DNA of 64,000 nt from Anaeramoeba flamelloides (GCA_027625915.1 JANTQA010000012.1:14656501-14720500); one strand, 5' to 3'. Counted from the first letter of the stretch, positions 11,662 to 33,261 are shown. Notes: generated by a model not told the origin, from the letters alone. Made by a program: numbers and translations.

Positions 11662-14600
11662 TTACATATATGAAGAAACGTCAATGGATTTTGGCAATTC
11701 TGTTATGCCTACTTCAAATACTTCTTGAACTTGATTAATAGTTTTTGAATCGGTTTGAGAAGAGCAAAAAGTGATTATTAGCCCCTTTGTACTGAATCTC
11801 CCTGCGCGCCCAACTCGGTGCAAGTATGTGTTGCTGTCTATAGCCATATCGTAATTGATCACGATATTTACACGCTCGATATCGATTCCTCTTCCGAAGA
11901 CGTCTGTTGAAACAAGAATTCGAGCATTGAAATTTTTAAATTTTTGATATCGTTCAATTCGTTCCTTTTGTGGGAGCCTGGAATGGATGGCCATTGAAGG
12001 GAAATTGACTTTATTTAGCAGCTCGTTAAGCGCCTCAGCTCTATTGATTGTGGCAACAAAGATGATCACTTGATTAAACTCAAGTGCGTCAAGAAGGTCC
12101 ATTAACTTTTGCGTTTTTTGCTTTTCTTCTAATTTAACATAATGCTGACTCAGCCCATGAAGCGTCAACTTTGTTTCATCGTCAACCAAAATTTCGATCG
12201 GGTTATTCATAAATTTCTTACAAACCTTTCTTGTACTCTTGGGTAAAGTTGCCGTGAACATCATGACTTGCTTATCATATGGCGTGCTTAAAAAGATCTT
12301 TTGCACATCTCTTCTCATTGTAAACTCCTTTAATATACAATCGCATTCATCAACAACAAAAAATTCGACGTCATTCAAATTGATCTTTTTTTCCCGAACA
12401 AATTGATACAGCCGCCCAGGCGTTGCAACGACGATGTGTGGCCGTTTTTCGACTAGTTCCTTGTGTTGTCCACGGATAGGCATACCCCCAATAATTTCCA
12501 TTGTTCTGATCTCTGGCAAAAACATTGAGAATCGTTGGAATTGATGTGTATTTTGGTGGGCAAGCTCCCTTGTATGCGAAATTACAATCACTTGTGGGCC
12601 CTTGTAATCATTCTCAACGGGGCTAATCTCTAATTGCTGTAAAATTGATAAAGCAAAAACTGCAGTTTTACCCATTCCCGACTTGGCTTGGCATATAATA
12701 TCAGATCCTAAAAGTGCTTGTGGCAGGGCTTCTTGTTGAACTTTCCAGAATAATTAAAAAAGGGTAAGTTAAGAGTTATCATATAATTGTTATTTGAAGA
12801 TAATGTTATATAATACTTTTAATGAATAAAATATTCTTGTTAATATAAATCAAATAAAAATAAAAAAACAATAATTTAATTTAATAATTAATTAAAACAA
12901 TAATGAACTATCCTCGCAAGATATAATCTAGTAATTATGGAATTTGGTTGGTTCAATTCCCCATTTTTAAAAAATACTTTGATCAAAAAATTTATTCTAT
13001 TTTTTTTTTTTTTTTTTTTTTTTTGTACTTCAAAATCAAATAAGGAAATTATATATTTGTATTTTCTGAAAGATAATTTTTTCCATAGATTTGAATTTGA
13101 ATTTGATTTGAAATCCTAAAATTTAATACCCAATCAACCGTTCCAATATATTTGATTTTTTCTTTTGAAAACCCATCAATTTTTTTCATTAGTTATTCAA
13201 ATAATTTTTTGTAATTGTGTTCAAAGAACCATTTCGAAATATATTTCTTCTTGCATTTTGTACAAATTTCCAATTGTTCCTATTCGTCTGTTTATCTCAA
13301 TGATTTGCAGATGTACATCCCGAAAATGCTTAAAAAAAGGGATTTATTTAGAAAATAGTTTATTAACCTTCTTTTTTTTCCATTTGCGTTTTTTTTTTCT
13401 CACATTTTTAAGATAACCTTATTTTTATTTCCGTTTTTTTTTTAATCTGTAAAGAACCAATTAAAGAAAACAAAATTAACACCACTTTCTGGAATAATTC
13501 AAATATGATAAATGTGTACGCATTATAATTCTAATAACAAGATCCATAATAATATCAACATGTTTTTTTAACCCATCAACGCATTTTTTATTTTATATTT
13601 TTGAATTTTCTGATTATTTTGATAATAAAAAAGAGAGTCAGATGTGAAATTGCACCCATTAAATTACAAATAGAAAAATATATGATACCAAATTCTTTTT
13701 CAAAAATAATCTTTTCAAATTTAATAACAGTTATCCCAATGTCCATTTTGCAAACAAAATTATTTTTGTATTTTACTAAAACATTTGTATAAGTGTCGTT
13801 TTTAAATCAATTGTATTTTTGAATCATTAACAATTTTTGAAATTTTTAATGGATTTTTTGCACATGATTTAAAAAAAATTAAAAATTGGTGACAAAGCGA
13901 AAAAAGTGAATAAAATAACAATTATAACACTTTTATTAGATTTAGAAATAATTTTAATTTTTTGAAAAATATTTTTATCATTTTTTTTATTTTTCTAGTT
14001 TTTTGCTTTCATTTCCTTTTTTTCTATTGGGTAATCTTTTTCGGTAGATCTCGAAATTTTTTAATATGATTGGTATTTGGTTTTGGTTGATTTCTTTAAA
14101 ATAAAAGAACCCAAATAAAATTCATTGGTGGTAACTAACTATTTGATCGATCAATAATTGTTTGTGAAATTTCAACAAATTTACCATTTCATTTTTTTTT
14201 TATAGTTCTCTGCAAATTCTCTCTTTAACAAATTAACTGAGGTTTCATCTAACCTTTAACAATAAATCCAAGACATTTTTTTGTTAGCTCACTTCAAAAT
14301 CTTGAAAAATTAGAATTCAGTTTAAAATTATTCTAATGGCTGTGTTTCTAAACACTAATATAAAATACTCTTTGAATTAGAATACATAATTTTAGTCACT
14401 TCAAAATCCTCTCTTCAACAGATTATGTTTTTTTTAAACATTTACCCCTTTACAATAAATATACTCTCCAATTTTTTTGAAAAATCATTTTTTTATTTTG
14501 GTTGATAATTATTTATTTTTTTGTATTATGGCTAGTATAAATAATAAATAATTATTAATATTTCAATTCTTTGTAGTTATCATTTAGTATTTCTTTGAGA

Positions 14601-15908
14601 ATTTATTTGAATAAGTTTTTTTCATCAAAAATTAAATTCTGGTGTGTCAATAATTAAATTGGAGTTTATTTGCTATTAAATTCAAAATTTTTGTGAATTG
14701 GGTAAACTTGTTAAAAAAATTTATTCATTATTATATTTATCAATTTTTGGCCAAACAAAACTTATCGTTCATTCTAATAATATCTTTTTCAAGCTTTTTA
14801 AAGTTTTCTTTAATTTTGTTAATTAGTGCACTTATGGTTTTTGGTTTCTTTGATCATTTCAATTCGCTTTCTTTACAATTTCTACAACATTTTGTGTATG
14901 GTTAAAAAAGAAAAAGTTATTTTTCATTCCTGTTAACATTAGCAATAAAATCAGAATAACCAACTCAGGACGCTTTGAGTAGAGTGTAAAAAAAGCCATT
15001 TGTTTCAATTTCATTGATTAGTATTTGTTCTACTGCAATTTGGATATTAGATTGGAAAAAATTTTCACTTCATTTTCATATTTTGTTTTATTCTTACAAA
15101 TTTCAAGGCAATTATTTCGAAATTGGTGATATTTTTTCGAGAAGTTGCAACTTTTTTGAATTTGTGTTGATAGATCTTGGGCTAATTTGCAATTCTTAAG
15201 CAACTAAATCTTGAAGAGTTGTAAAAAACCATAACAAGAGCAGATACTTAATCTCATTTAAATTTCAAATGCCATTAATAAATTTCATGAATTAGATTGT
15301 AATTTGTACTTTCTATTTGTTTGTTTGCTGCTTTTTTTATTGCACGTGTTGGAAAATTTAGAATCCAAAATGAAACTCTGGTTTCAGAATCGAAAAAAAG
15401 ATAATGAGATGAAATTTTGAACCAATTAATTTTCAAAGTACTGTATTAAAATACAAAAAGAAATTTTGAGAAATGTTCTTTGTAAAATATAAGTTATCAT
15501 CATAAAAAATGTGATTGAGGAGGTAGATTTTTAATTTCCAGGTTTAATATTTCAAAATGATCAATCTACAAATATGAGTTCTTCGACAAAAATAGGAAGT
15601 TGTGGGATTTAAATCGCTTAATTGTTTTTTTTTTTTGTTTTACGAGAATTTCGACTGCTAACAATGCACCATTATAACTATTTTGTGTTTTTCAAATAAA
15701 TTGTGTTGATGTAATTACCTTCAGAGGGGTGTTCAAATCCAAGTTGTGAAATTGCACGGTTGAGTTCGCTCTTGAGAAGAAAGTCGTTGAAACTTGTTGA
15801 GTGGATACCAATTTTCTTCTCCTTTGGATCAATAAGAAGCTGATCTTGTTGGTTCTCCATTTCTTGAATAAGATCATAGTCTTGTAATTCCTGCTTTTGA
15901 TTTGTCAT
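11662..15908 (-). CDS. SUB2: SUB2/UAP56 (DDX39) DECD-box RNA helicase
   Basis: Two exons, 15908-15719 and 12740-11662, give 422 residues, close to UAP56 (about 428). The ATG at 15908 leads into an acidic N-terminus, then [13 protein letters not shown] and GFEHPSE. A donor GTAATTAC splits the Val codon, and exon 2 resumes [12 protein letters not shown]. Motifs in order: AKSGMGKT (about 82-89), SHTRELA, ATPGR, DECD (about 194), TAT (about 226), [20 protein letters not shown] (about 371). It ends [12 protein letters not shown] like the family. The protein is an ATP-dependent helicase that loads on pre-mRNA, joins spliceosome assembly and couples splicing to export through TREX. Motif III is TAT rather than SAT, and motif VI has Gly where UAP56 usually has Ala. 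The intron is 2978 nt with a TTAAC-type branch candidate about 30 nt before the acceptor. G+C is clearly higher than the surroundings. Confidence 0.93.
13880..14668 (+). mobile_element. Diverged F2 MITE inside the SUB2 intron
   Basis: Retains F2 landmarks in order: TTTCATTTCCTTTTTT, TTTGATCGATCAATAATTG, TTTCAACAAATTTACCA and a right end resembling GTGTGTCAATAATTAAATTGG plus GTTTA. It is longer than the standard 540 bp, so it carries an insertion or extra sequence in its right half. The remainder of the intron (12741-13879 and 14669-15718) is AT-rich with no recognisable exon. Confidence 0.5.
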
Positions 15909-16344
15909 AAGGTTCTGTACATAATTGTTTGTTGAAAGTTAAGGTTAGAATTTAAGAATTGGATCAGTTAAAAAGAACAAAAAGAGAAAAAAAAAATTGT
16001 ATTAAAACAAGATTTTACATATGAATAAAAATAATAATTAAAAAAAAAATGATCTTAGTTTTGGTTTTATATTTGATATGAAGAGTAACTAGAATCTCAA
16101 TAATATCTTTTAATATACTCTATACTCCATTTTTTAAGATTTAAGGTGTTATAATCCTTGAAAATTTGTTTTAATATTTTAAAAAAATAAGGTTACTTTT
16201 GATAATTTTTTTTAACTAATTTTCAAGGGTTGGTATTGAACAATTAAATTTTTTTTTTAAATGAAACAACCCGTTGAGGAATATTAGAGTATTGAAAAGA
16301 AATAATTTTTTTATAAAAAACAAACTTTCAGATCAATCCTTATA

Positions 16345-16412
16345 AAATTTTTGAATTTTTTTCAATTTCTACTTTTTGTGGATGTCTGGAATAGATGTTG
16401 AAGGGAAATACC
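16345..16412 (-). pseudogene. Short relic resembling SUB2 exon 2
   Basis: On the minus strand this reads FPFNIYSRHPQKVEIEK, recalling [19 protein letters not shown] of the SUB2 protein encoded 4 kb away. At the DNA level TTTTTGTGGATGTCTGGAAT compares with the matching SUB2 stretch near 11965. Only about 65 bp is recognisable and flanks are not similar. It may be a decayed partial duplication of SUB2, or a chance match. Confidence 0.35.
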
Positions 16413-16419
16413 TAATAAC

Positions 16420-17449
16420 AGTCTACATTTCGAACACGGACTTTTCATCTAAAATACTTTAAACCCAATTTCTTATTTCTAATAGCTGTACGAGGATCTT
16501 TGGTTACTCCCTTCAATCAATAAATAATAATAATAATATTTTTTAGTCTTTTTACGATTACAATAAAAATTAAAATAACCCACAGATTGCAAAACAACAT
16601 ACCATTTATTAATTTTTGAAAAAGACATCAATATTACATAAAATAATTGATTTTTTTACTTGTAAAAAGTTTTTTTTTTTTTTGAATTTCGTTATGAAAG
16701 TCTTGAACAGTAAAATTAAATTATTTAAAATGAAAAAAGTATAAAATGATAAAAGATTTTTCAAAAAATAGACATTTATATTTTTTTCTAGACTTTTAAA
16801 ATTCAAAATTAATTTCATAAAGAAATTAAATTTTGATCAAAGGAATTATTTTTATTAATTATTGAATTTACGTAAGATTTCACAACTTTATATTTTTATT
16901 ATTGGTAATTGGAAAAAAAATTATTTAATTATATTAACTTTAAATTGAAAAAGGTTATTTAATAATTTACAATTTAAAAAATGCTATTCAATATCAAATT
17001 TTAACTGAATTTATAACCTAAAACAATTAGAATTGCATATTTCATAAACTGAAATAAATAAAAATATAACAATTTCAAGATGACTTTTTGACCCTAGAAT
17101 CCAATAATTCTTAAAAATAACAAGACCAAATTTAATAACATATAATTTCCTTTATTTGTGTTTAATTTAAAAAGTAGTTTTTTTTTTATTGTTAACACAA
17201 GATATAAACATTATATAATTTTATCTTTTTTTTTTTAATTTCTCTTATGTTATACCTTAAACGATTTTTTTAAAAAAAAAATAAAAACAAATCAGAGGTA
17301 TAAAAGAAAAATAGTGATCAATAAAGATGTGAACAAATTGGATTATTGAGATTCCTATTACAGAATCGAATTTAAAGTAAATAAATCCTATTTAGTAATT
17401 TAATATTTTGAAAAAAAATATAAAGATTATTAGGAGATTAAAATTTTAA
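16420..17449. other. Gene-free AT-rich region
   Basis: Intergenic sequence upstream of SUB2 with poly-T and poly-A runs. The small minus-strand frame at 16609-16818 is low complexity. I see nothing supportable. Confidence 0.5.
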
Positions 17450-17872
17450 CCATTGTGGAAAAAAAGTGAAACAGGAAAAAAAGTGAAAGACGGCTCTTAA
17501 TTGGGAACATTAATAGAACCTGAAAATGAAAGGTAAAATCAATTTAAAAAAGAATAAATTAACAAATAAAGACAAAATGAAGTATTCAGCACAATGACAG
17601 GTCTTTTAATACTATCTTTTAGTAGGAGCTTTTCTTTGATTGCTCAATTGTCAAAAATTTGTTCAAAAAATTGATTATTTTTTGAGATCTCCAAAACCAC
17701 ACCTATAATTTCCATAAGAAAGTAAAGTTAAACTGTTTATGTTGATTTGATTGAAAATAATATAATGAAGTATTATTTGAATTTAATTACTTTCTTCTTT
17801 TTATTGACTTTACTTTTCTTTTTCAGTAATGTTCACAATTAAAAACCCTATTTCACTTTTTTTCCAAAATGG
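17450..17872 (-). mobile_element. F5 MITE, copy 1
   Basis: About 420 bp with inverted terminal repeats of roughly 44 bp: left CCATTGTGGAAAAAAAGTGA, right end reversed CCATTTTGGAAAAAAAGTGA, both followed inward by a TTAATTG block. Inside, TTTTGAGATCTCCAAAACCAC is the reverse of the GTGGTTTTGGAGATCTC segment in the copies at 30085 and 44900. No ORF. Confidence 0.65.
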
Positions 17873-17994
17873 TCAACGGTTTTAAGGGATTAGAGTCTAC
17901 CGAGGAGTTGCCTAAGATCAAAGTATACTGTTATTGAGTTTAACCACATCAGTGCTATATGGTTCAAATGTCTCTAAAAAATCGATTAGTCAAG

Positions 17995-18180
17995 TAGTAA
18001 TATTTGTTGATCTCATCAATTAAAAATAATCTTTGTATTTGTAAAAAACCCAACAATTTCAGAATAAAATCTGCATTTTGCCACAAATTTAAAGGTTGAA
18101 TTATTAATATTCAGACAACAAAATCACAAAATATCTTTATTAAATTTGTGGCGAAATGTAGATTAGTTGCGAAAAAAAAT
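17995..18180 (+). repeat. F6 repeat, copy 1
   Basis: About 185 bp whose reverse complement matches 52865-53045 (shared GTTGATCTCATCAAT, TCTTTGTATT, AACAATTTCA, CGAAATGTAGATT). The unit is itself partly palindromic, with GCAGAT/GTAGAT-type arms around a central TGAATTATTAATATTCAGAC. Confidence 0.5.
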
Positions 18181-19165
18181 TTTTTTTTTTAAAAATTAAA
18201 TAATTAACGAATAAATTTTTTTGACAAATTATTTCTCAAATCATGGAAATATATTGATGATACAAGTATTTTTATCATAAGCAAACAAAACTAATAAGTC
18301 TTTGTGCTTTTTTGTTGATGATTATTGAGTTAATCTTTGAAATTCAAAAAATATAAAAAATAGTTACTATTGGAAGTATTAAATCTAAATTATTAAAAAC
18401 CAGCTTACGGTATATTTGGGGTTCTTTTTTTTGATTTGAAAAAGTAGATTAAAAAAAAAATTTTTTCAAAATGAAACTTTTTTAATAGTGATCATTAGTA
18501 AAAAATGTAATAATTTGTTGTGCAATAAAATTTATAATAGATTTTTTAGAGCTATTTGAGCCAGGGTGCACTAATATCATTTACACCCAATTACAACATA
18601 CTTTGATTATAGAGAAATCTATGGTGACGCTAATCCCTTAATGAAATAAAATAATTATGTTATAAAAAGATCCAAATATAACCAAACCTAATCAAAATTT
18701 TCTATCAAAAACCCACAAATCACATTTTTTTATATCTTAACTTACAGCCAATTAATCTTAAACTCTTCGATTTGGATTTCGGAAAAAAAAAAAATAAATT
18801 GTCAAAAATTGCCCTATTGAACAACTCTTAAAACCCATACCAAGCTTAAGAACGATCAGCTAAGAACCAAATTAACAACTTATTAGACCCTAAGCAAGAT
18901 AATCTTTTTTCAAATTTCAGGGATTGTCAACCTTAACTATGATGAACTCTTTTTGTAAAAAAAAAACAATCTACGAAATAAAGTGAAAATTTTTTCCGGT
19001 TTTTTCAGATAGACCATTAAACATGAATATTTTGTAGTAAAAAATAAAAGATACTTTTCAATAAAAAAACGGATGAACAGTTTAGAAAATGTGGTTCTGA
19101 ATGTTAAAAACAAGTAACTAATTTGGAATAAAGTAATAATTTATTTTTTTCGAGTTCAATCCTCA

Positions 19166-27310
<8,145 letters not shown>

Positions 27311-27372
27311 AAGACTTTGTGGAAAAAATAATAAAAAATATTTTTTTTTCTAATTTTTAATTAAAATTTTTT

Positions 27373-27490
27373 ATGGTTGTTGTTGTTGATGTTGTTTTTT
27401 TTACTGTTGGTGTTGTTGTTTTTATTTCTGCTGCTGTTATTGTTGTTGTTGGTATTGTTATTATTATTGTTGTTGTTATAATTACCATTT
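27373..27490 (+). repeat. GTT-rich trinucleotide repeat downstream of the HEAT gene
   Basis: Imperfect (GTT)n/(GTA)n just after the stop. It makes a Val-rich frame that has no protein-like features, so I treat it as a 3'-flank microsatellite. Confidence 0.7.
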
Positions 27491-27687
27491 GTGTTGTTTT
27501 ATTTCCAGAATTAAAAATTTGTTCAAATAAATTTAAAAGAATATATTACTTAATACTTTATTGGGGTGTGTTTATGAATGATTCGCAATTGGTTACTTTA
27601 TTTTATTTTAATTCTGAAATTTGACATTTCTAAAAATTAATTATTTTTTATTTTGAAAAATTATGGTCTTATTATTATTAATGGAAG

Positions 27688-28230
27688 AAGTAGAAATTAC
27701 ACACCAAATATTCGTTTACTGAAATTTCCTCAAAACTAATTTAATTGTAAAATTCATAGATTTTGCAATTATCCAAGGAAAAGACACACCCAAATTTTTT
27801 GATGTTTTAAAAACAAAAATAAAAACTTGAAAAGAAAAAAGGAAAAAAAGAAAAAAAAAATTAAAAAGGGTTTATAAGAAGCATTTGGTTAAAAAATCAA
27901 AAAAAAAAAAAAAAACAAATTTTTATCTTTAATGAAGAACACCCAAAAAATATACCTTATACATTTGTTCAATTTCATTTAGTTTGGTAATTGATCATGA
28001 ATGTTTATTTAGGGATCGTTATTTAATTGCTGTAATTTTTTTTTTTTAATTGATTGAATTTGCTTTAACACTAGGTATTTTTAGCCTTTGCTAATTTCTT
28101 TTTTATTTCCAAGTTACAAATACCTTTGTGTTTCAGTGTTACCAAGTATTATCAAGTAACCACTTGATCTTTTTCCTTTGTAACTCTTCTTCTCAATATA
28201 AAGAAGATTCAGCTGGGGGAGATGTAAAAA
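27688..28230 (+). mobile_element. F3 element, copy 1
   Basis: About 540 bp that matches 42205-42745 in reverse orientation. Shared segments: GAAGAAGT with AAATTACAC at one end, TTGATCATGAATGTT and GGATCGTT mid-element, TTAGCCTTTGC, and a hairpin formed by ATCAAGTAACCACTTGAT near the other end. No ORF. It begins 380 bp after the HEAT-gene stop. Confidence 0.6.
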
Positions 28231-28249
28231 AATAAAATAATTGTTTTAT

Positions 28250-30084
28250 TTCATTCTAGCCATTGAAATTTATTTTATCATTATTATTCAATTTTTAGTC
28301 CATTAATATTTGTAATTGAGCTTGAAAATATTTGTATATTTCTTCCATATACAACTATATTTTTAATTATAAATATTAAATGAAAAAAATCTATATATTT
28401 TGATAGAATAATAATAAAATTAAATGTTTGAATTTGTTTTATTTTTGATAATGTAAAATCATTTGATTATATAATGACTTTTTACTTTTAATTTCAATTT
28501 TTTTTCTGTTTTAGATAATTTGAAATTATTAAACTATCACTTATTGATTGTTTAAACAAAATAAGAATAAACAGTAACTTTTAATAAAAAGATGAGGGAT
28601 AGAAAAAACTTATAATTAAATTTCCAAAAATTCAATTGTATTGAGAATTTTAATTTTGATAAAAAAAAATAGGATCTAAAAATAAATCATCTTAAAAAAG
28701 AATTCAAACTGTTAATAAAGTTCAAAGAATATTAATACTAAAGTTTGCTGAAATTTGATAATAATTTTGATTTTTTGAACTCGTTTAACATTTTTTTTTA
28801 ATTTTTAGGTTTTTTGTTTTCGTTTGATTTTTCCAATATTATAATCAATTTCCTTTTGACACTAAAATTTTACTACTAAGGACTAAATTTTAGGATTATA
28901 AATTAAAGTCACCACAGTGGGTGAGTACAAGTTAAAATATAGTTAAATTATTACCAATATATCTTGAGATCAAGAAGATCGATTATAAACTAAATTTCAT
29001 AATAAATGGTCCACCTTGCATTTGAATAATGGATTGCTTTTGTATCATTTTGAAGTTTTTCCTCTCACAATGAAAAGTTGGCAAATAAATCATTTTTTCT
29101 CCTTTTTATTTTTTCAAAAGTGTTTTGTTAAAATGGAAAATGAAAATGAAAAATTGGAAAGGAGTAACAGATGAATTAATGTAAAATTTGGTTTCAAATA
29201 TGAAAAAGAGATTAGATTTAGTTATTCAAAGGGAAGGAGAATCGATAAATGGGTTTTTTTACTTTTTTAAATTGTCTATTTTTCATGTAATGCTTCATTC
29301 AAAATAAATGGCCCAATTTTTTTTAATTGTTTTTTTTATTTTTTTTTCTTTTATTTTTAGACAAAAAATAAATATCTCTTGAGTATAGTATTGAATGTTA
29401 AAATCTAAATTTTTATATTATAATAGATAACTTCAATTATTAAAAAAATTTTTATTTAAAATTTGATTTTTAATGGGCCAATTATTATGAAAGATAGTTT
29501 ATTTCAAAATTTTCGGTTTTTGTATTTTTCAAAGATCAGATTCTGAATTGTAAATTAGTAGTGTTTTCGACAATCAACCATAGTTGTTTGAAGACTATGG
29601 TTATCTAGTTTCTAAATAAATATTTAAAAAAATGAATCTTTATCAAAAATAAATGTGTTTGTGGTAGGTTAGTGCAAGCAATAGATTAGGAATCTGATCT
29701 TGAAATAATTTCATATTTGCCATGAATTGTGAAATTCTAAGTTTTTTCTAGATCTGTTGAAATTGAAGAAATAATTCCAATTTAATTTTAAATCTGATGT
29801 ACCTTCTGGTGACTTTATTTTAGATAACATTAAACTTAAAATTGAGTTTTGTTTAAATAGAGAAAATCAGAAAAGAATAGATCGAGGTATCATATTTTTT
29901 TATTCATAAATAAAAGTTTTTATAAATTTAACATTTCAGTAATACATTTGTTTTTTCCTCTCTTCCCAAAAAATTGTAAAGAGTTAAATAACTTCAAATA
30001 ATGAAAATTCTATGATTTTAATCACTTTTGAAATAATTGTGACACTAAATTAAAAGTTTTACAATTTTCAATTAATACTTAGAT
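28250..30084. other. Gene-free AT-rich region
   Basis: No supportable gene. It contains a short hairpin (ACCATAGT ... ACTATGGT near 29579-29603) and possible worn F2 fragments near 28740-28870. Confidence 0.45.
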
Positions 30085-30440
30085 AAAAAAACACAATGTT
30101 ATTTTTAAGAGAGAATTGAGAGGAAAATAAAAAGTAAAACCCAGTAAAGAAGTAAAAAATTCACTCCAAAAAGGAATTCATTATAATATTGTCAATACAA
30201 TCAATAAAAAAAAAATTTCGATCTCATTTTTTAATACAACCTTAGAGAGTGGTTTGGAGATCTCAACAATAATCAAATTTTTGATAATTTTTTTAATGAA
30301 ATATCTCTCAAAAAAGAAACATTACTAAAAAGTAGTAATAAAAAACTGTTATTATATTGAATCCTCTATTTAATTTTGAGTACTTTATTATTTCTTTTAT
30401 TCATTAGCCTTGTTTGAAGTTCTCTAAAAAGTTTCAAAAT
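30085..30440 (+). mobile_element. F5 MITE, copy 2 (diverged)
   Basis: Interior matches the copy at 44900: GTGGTTTGGAGATCTCAA, then AGTAGTAATAAAAAACTGTTATT and TTGAATCCTC. The terminal repeats are worn and cannot be placed exactly. Confidence 0.45.
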
Positions 30441-31501
30441 TTAATATCATATTTATCGAGTTGCAACAAGATAGCAATCACTAGAATTGGAACATGTGAT
30501 AGTTTATTAATAATTAAATGTGTAAACTTAAGTTCTAGATTCACCAAAAAATTGAAAAAAAAAATATAAAACTTTAGTCAAACAATTAAAATTTGAGAGG
30601 ATAATATATTTAAAAAAAAAAAAATTCAATTTTGTGAAATTTATTACATTTTTTTCTTCTGATTATTTTGTTTAGATTTCCTGAAATAAGACTAAAACTT
30701 GCCATTGTTTATTTTCAGATTTGGTTTATATAATAAATATTAAATATTTTCTTATATTTGATCTACATATAGTCCCCAAATACAAATATTCTAGAGATCC
30801 CAAAACAAAATAATTAAATAAAAATTATTTGTTTTTAAAATTTGATTTTAGAAAAAAGATTTAACGGTTTGATTAGTTATATTCATATATAAATATTTAT
30901 TAAATATTTCATATCTTATTAAATTTAATTCATTTTATTTGCTAATCATATTTTTAATGTTATTAAACAGATTGTATTTTAATTTATTAAATTATTATTT
31001 TTTTTTTACCTTTCTTGAAATTTTTTCTTAACTTATTTATAATTAATAAAATAATAAACAACTTTTTTTTGTATGATACAAATGAATTGAACAGATTTTT
31101 TGTAGATAATATTCTTAAATAGTCTAAAAAATGAAATATCCCATTTTTATTTAACTTTTTACCTGTTTTTTCATTTATTTATAACTTTTTTACAAAATAT
31201 TTTCACAACTTCAACCCAACTAGGTTAAAAAATTATCTTTTGAATTAAATCAAAAAAATATCTTTTTCTATAATTGTTACAATCTTTGAAAAATATATTG
31301 TTTTGTGAATTTTGAAAAGAATCCATGAATTCATAATAATTATTCTTTTTGATGTGTAAGATTAATTTATTATTTTTATCTCAATTCTTAAACAATTTTA
31401 TAAAAATGTAATAATTATTTGGAATTTATGATCTATTAGATAATATTTAAATTACAAAACTTTGTAGTGGTATTTATTCAAGTATTAAACATTAATTTGT
31501 A
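30441..31501. other. Gene-free AT-rich region
   Basis: About 1 kb of very AT-rich sequence with no ORF, splice-framed exon or clear repeat. Confidence 0.5.
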
Positions 31502-32089
31502 TAAGCTATTTCAAAGAATGTGGGGTAAATTTATTTTAAAATATATCTGTTAAACAATTCTTCAAAATAGGATTTAAATATATAAAATCATTAACCACCA
31601 TTTATAGATTCTTGATAATAACTCAATTTGTTTATTAGTATTGTATTGCAGAAATAAAATTTATTAAAATTTATGATCTCGATTTTATCGGATATTTTTT
31701 AAGGGTGAAAATTGGTATTTATTATTTTCTTTTTGATCGAAAAAAATATTTTCATAACATGTATAATCTCAACAAAATTTACAATATAATTAAAAACATA
31801 TAACTGCCTTTTGGTGTTTAAAAAATCATTTGTTCCCTTTCCATATTTCCGGTTTTTTATTGAAATTGGTCGTACATTGCTTTACCAAAAAAAAATACTA
31901 TTTTTTTTTTCATTTTTTGGGAATATTTCAACTAAGGTGCTTTGAATTAAATTCATAAGTGGTTGATTCAATCGGTATAACTATTAAACTTAATTTGGTA
32001 TAGTTAATTAATGATTACCATCACTAAAAAAGATTATTTTTTATGAAATGTAAAAAAAAAAAATGCCACACTTTTTTGGAAATACCTTA
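31502..32089 (+). mobile_element. F1 MITE, complete copy
   Basis: Bounded by TA at 31502-31503 and 32088-32089. Left end AAGCTATTTC then GTGGGGTAAATTTA, right end reversed AGGTATTTCCAAAAAAGTGT. Same orientation as the copies at 7001, 60548 and 63841. No coding capacity. Confidence 0.75.
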
Positions 32090-33261
32090 TAATTTTAGGT
32101 CTGGGTAAAATTTCTCCTAATTTTAAAATATTTTCGAATCAGAAAAAATAAAAATTTGATAAATATAAAGATCTCAAAAAAATTATTAATTTTGAAAAAT
32201 AAATCAAAAAAACAAATTAAATCAGTAATCGGATCAAAAGATAATTTTCTTTGGGTCTTAGACTTTGTTGGCTGCTTTATTGGACCTAAACAGACAACAC
32301 ATATCACATAATGAATTTCTCTTGAATCTAGACTTATATACATATTGTATTCAATAACAATGCTAATACCTAGGATGATAGATATCAATAAACATATTGT
32401 ATGTTTTTATTTATCTTTTTTTTTCGAAAAAATCCAGTTTAAAAATTTACGATTTAAAATTCAAAATATTTACAAAAAAGGTTTCCCATAAAGTAATAGA
32501 TCCTAAGATACTTATGGATATCTTTATCTTTTTTTTTTTTTTTTTGTTAAAACTCGATACATTCGTTTTATATTTTGGAATGAGTTCAATTAGAATAAGA
32601 GCCTTATACCAGAACCCAAAACTTTTGCATTTTTTTTTAATTTTCAATTCTCTCTGAAAACTCTCGGGTTTATTTAAAGATATTTTGTTAGATTTTTACC
32701 TTTTCAAGTGCTTTTTTAAAAATAATTTATTATTTTTTTATTTTAAATATAAAATAAAAGGTAACAATAGAATGTTGAGATAAGAACTAAAGGTCAACCA
32801 TTTAAAATTTTCCAAAGTAGATAAATTTTAACAACTCAAAATAATCTTTTTAATATTCTATTGTGGTAGTAAATTTTGACTCTGAAATAAATTGTAATAA
32901 ATTGTTTTTTCAACACTCATTTTGAAGACAATAAAGCAACTAGTCATATCCAAAGTAAAAAAATGTTATATACAAAGCTTTTTTGAAAATGTTAATAAGT
33001 GAAATTTTCCGATATATAAAAGAAGGTTTAAGCTCAAAAAGAAATTAAAAAATCTTGGTTTTGAACACATATCAAAAAATTTAAAATTTTCAAAAAACCA
33101 CAATAAAAATATTGTTTGGAAAGTTGAAAATTTAAAATTGCTAAATACGAATCTTAATCAATTTAGAGAAAACTTAATAATAAATAGTAGTGGGTGGAAA
33201 GGCCAGAAATATTAAAAAATTATTAGGTATAATAACAATATAAACAAGCCGTCGTATCATC
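32090..33261. other. Intergenic stretch without a recognised gene
   Basis: A minus-strand frame at 32095-32388 has a moderately complex central part (near CVVCLGPIKQPT) but no known motif and no convincing splice partners. The plus frame at 32397-32657 is low complexity. I do not call a gene. Confidence 0.4.

Noticed and set aside
27373-27624. Val-rich plus-strand ORF after the HEAT gene
   Set aside because: Product of a GTT-rich microsatellite; no start context or protein features.
32095-32388. Minus-strand 97-residue frame
   Set aside because: The central part is moderately complex, but no family, start context or splice partner supports it.
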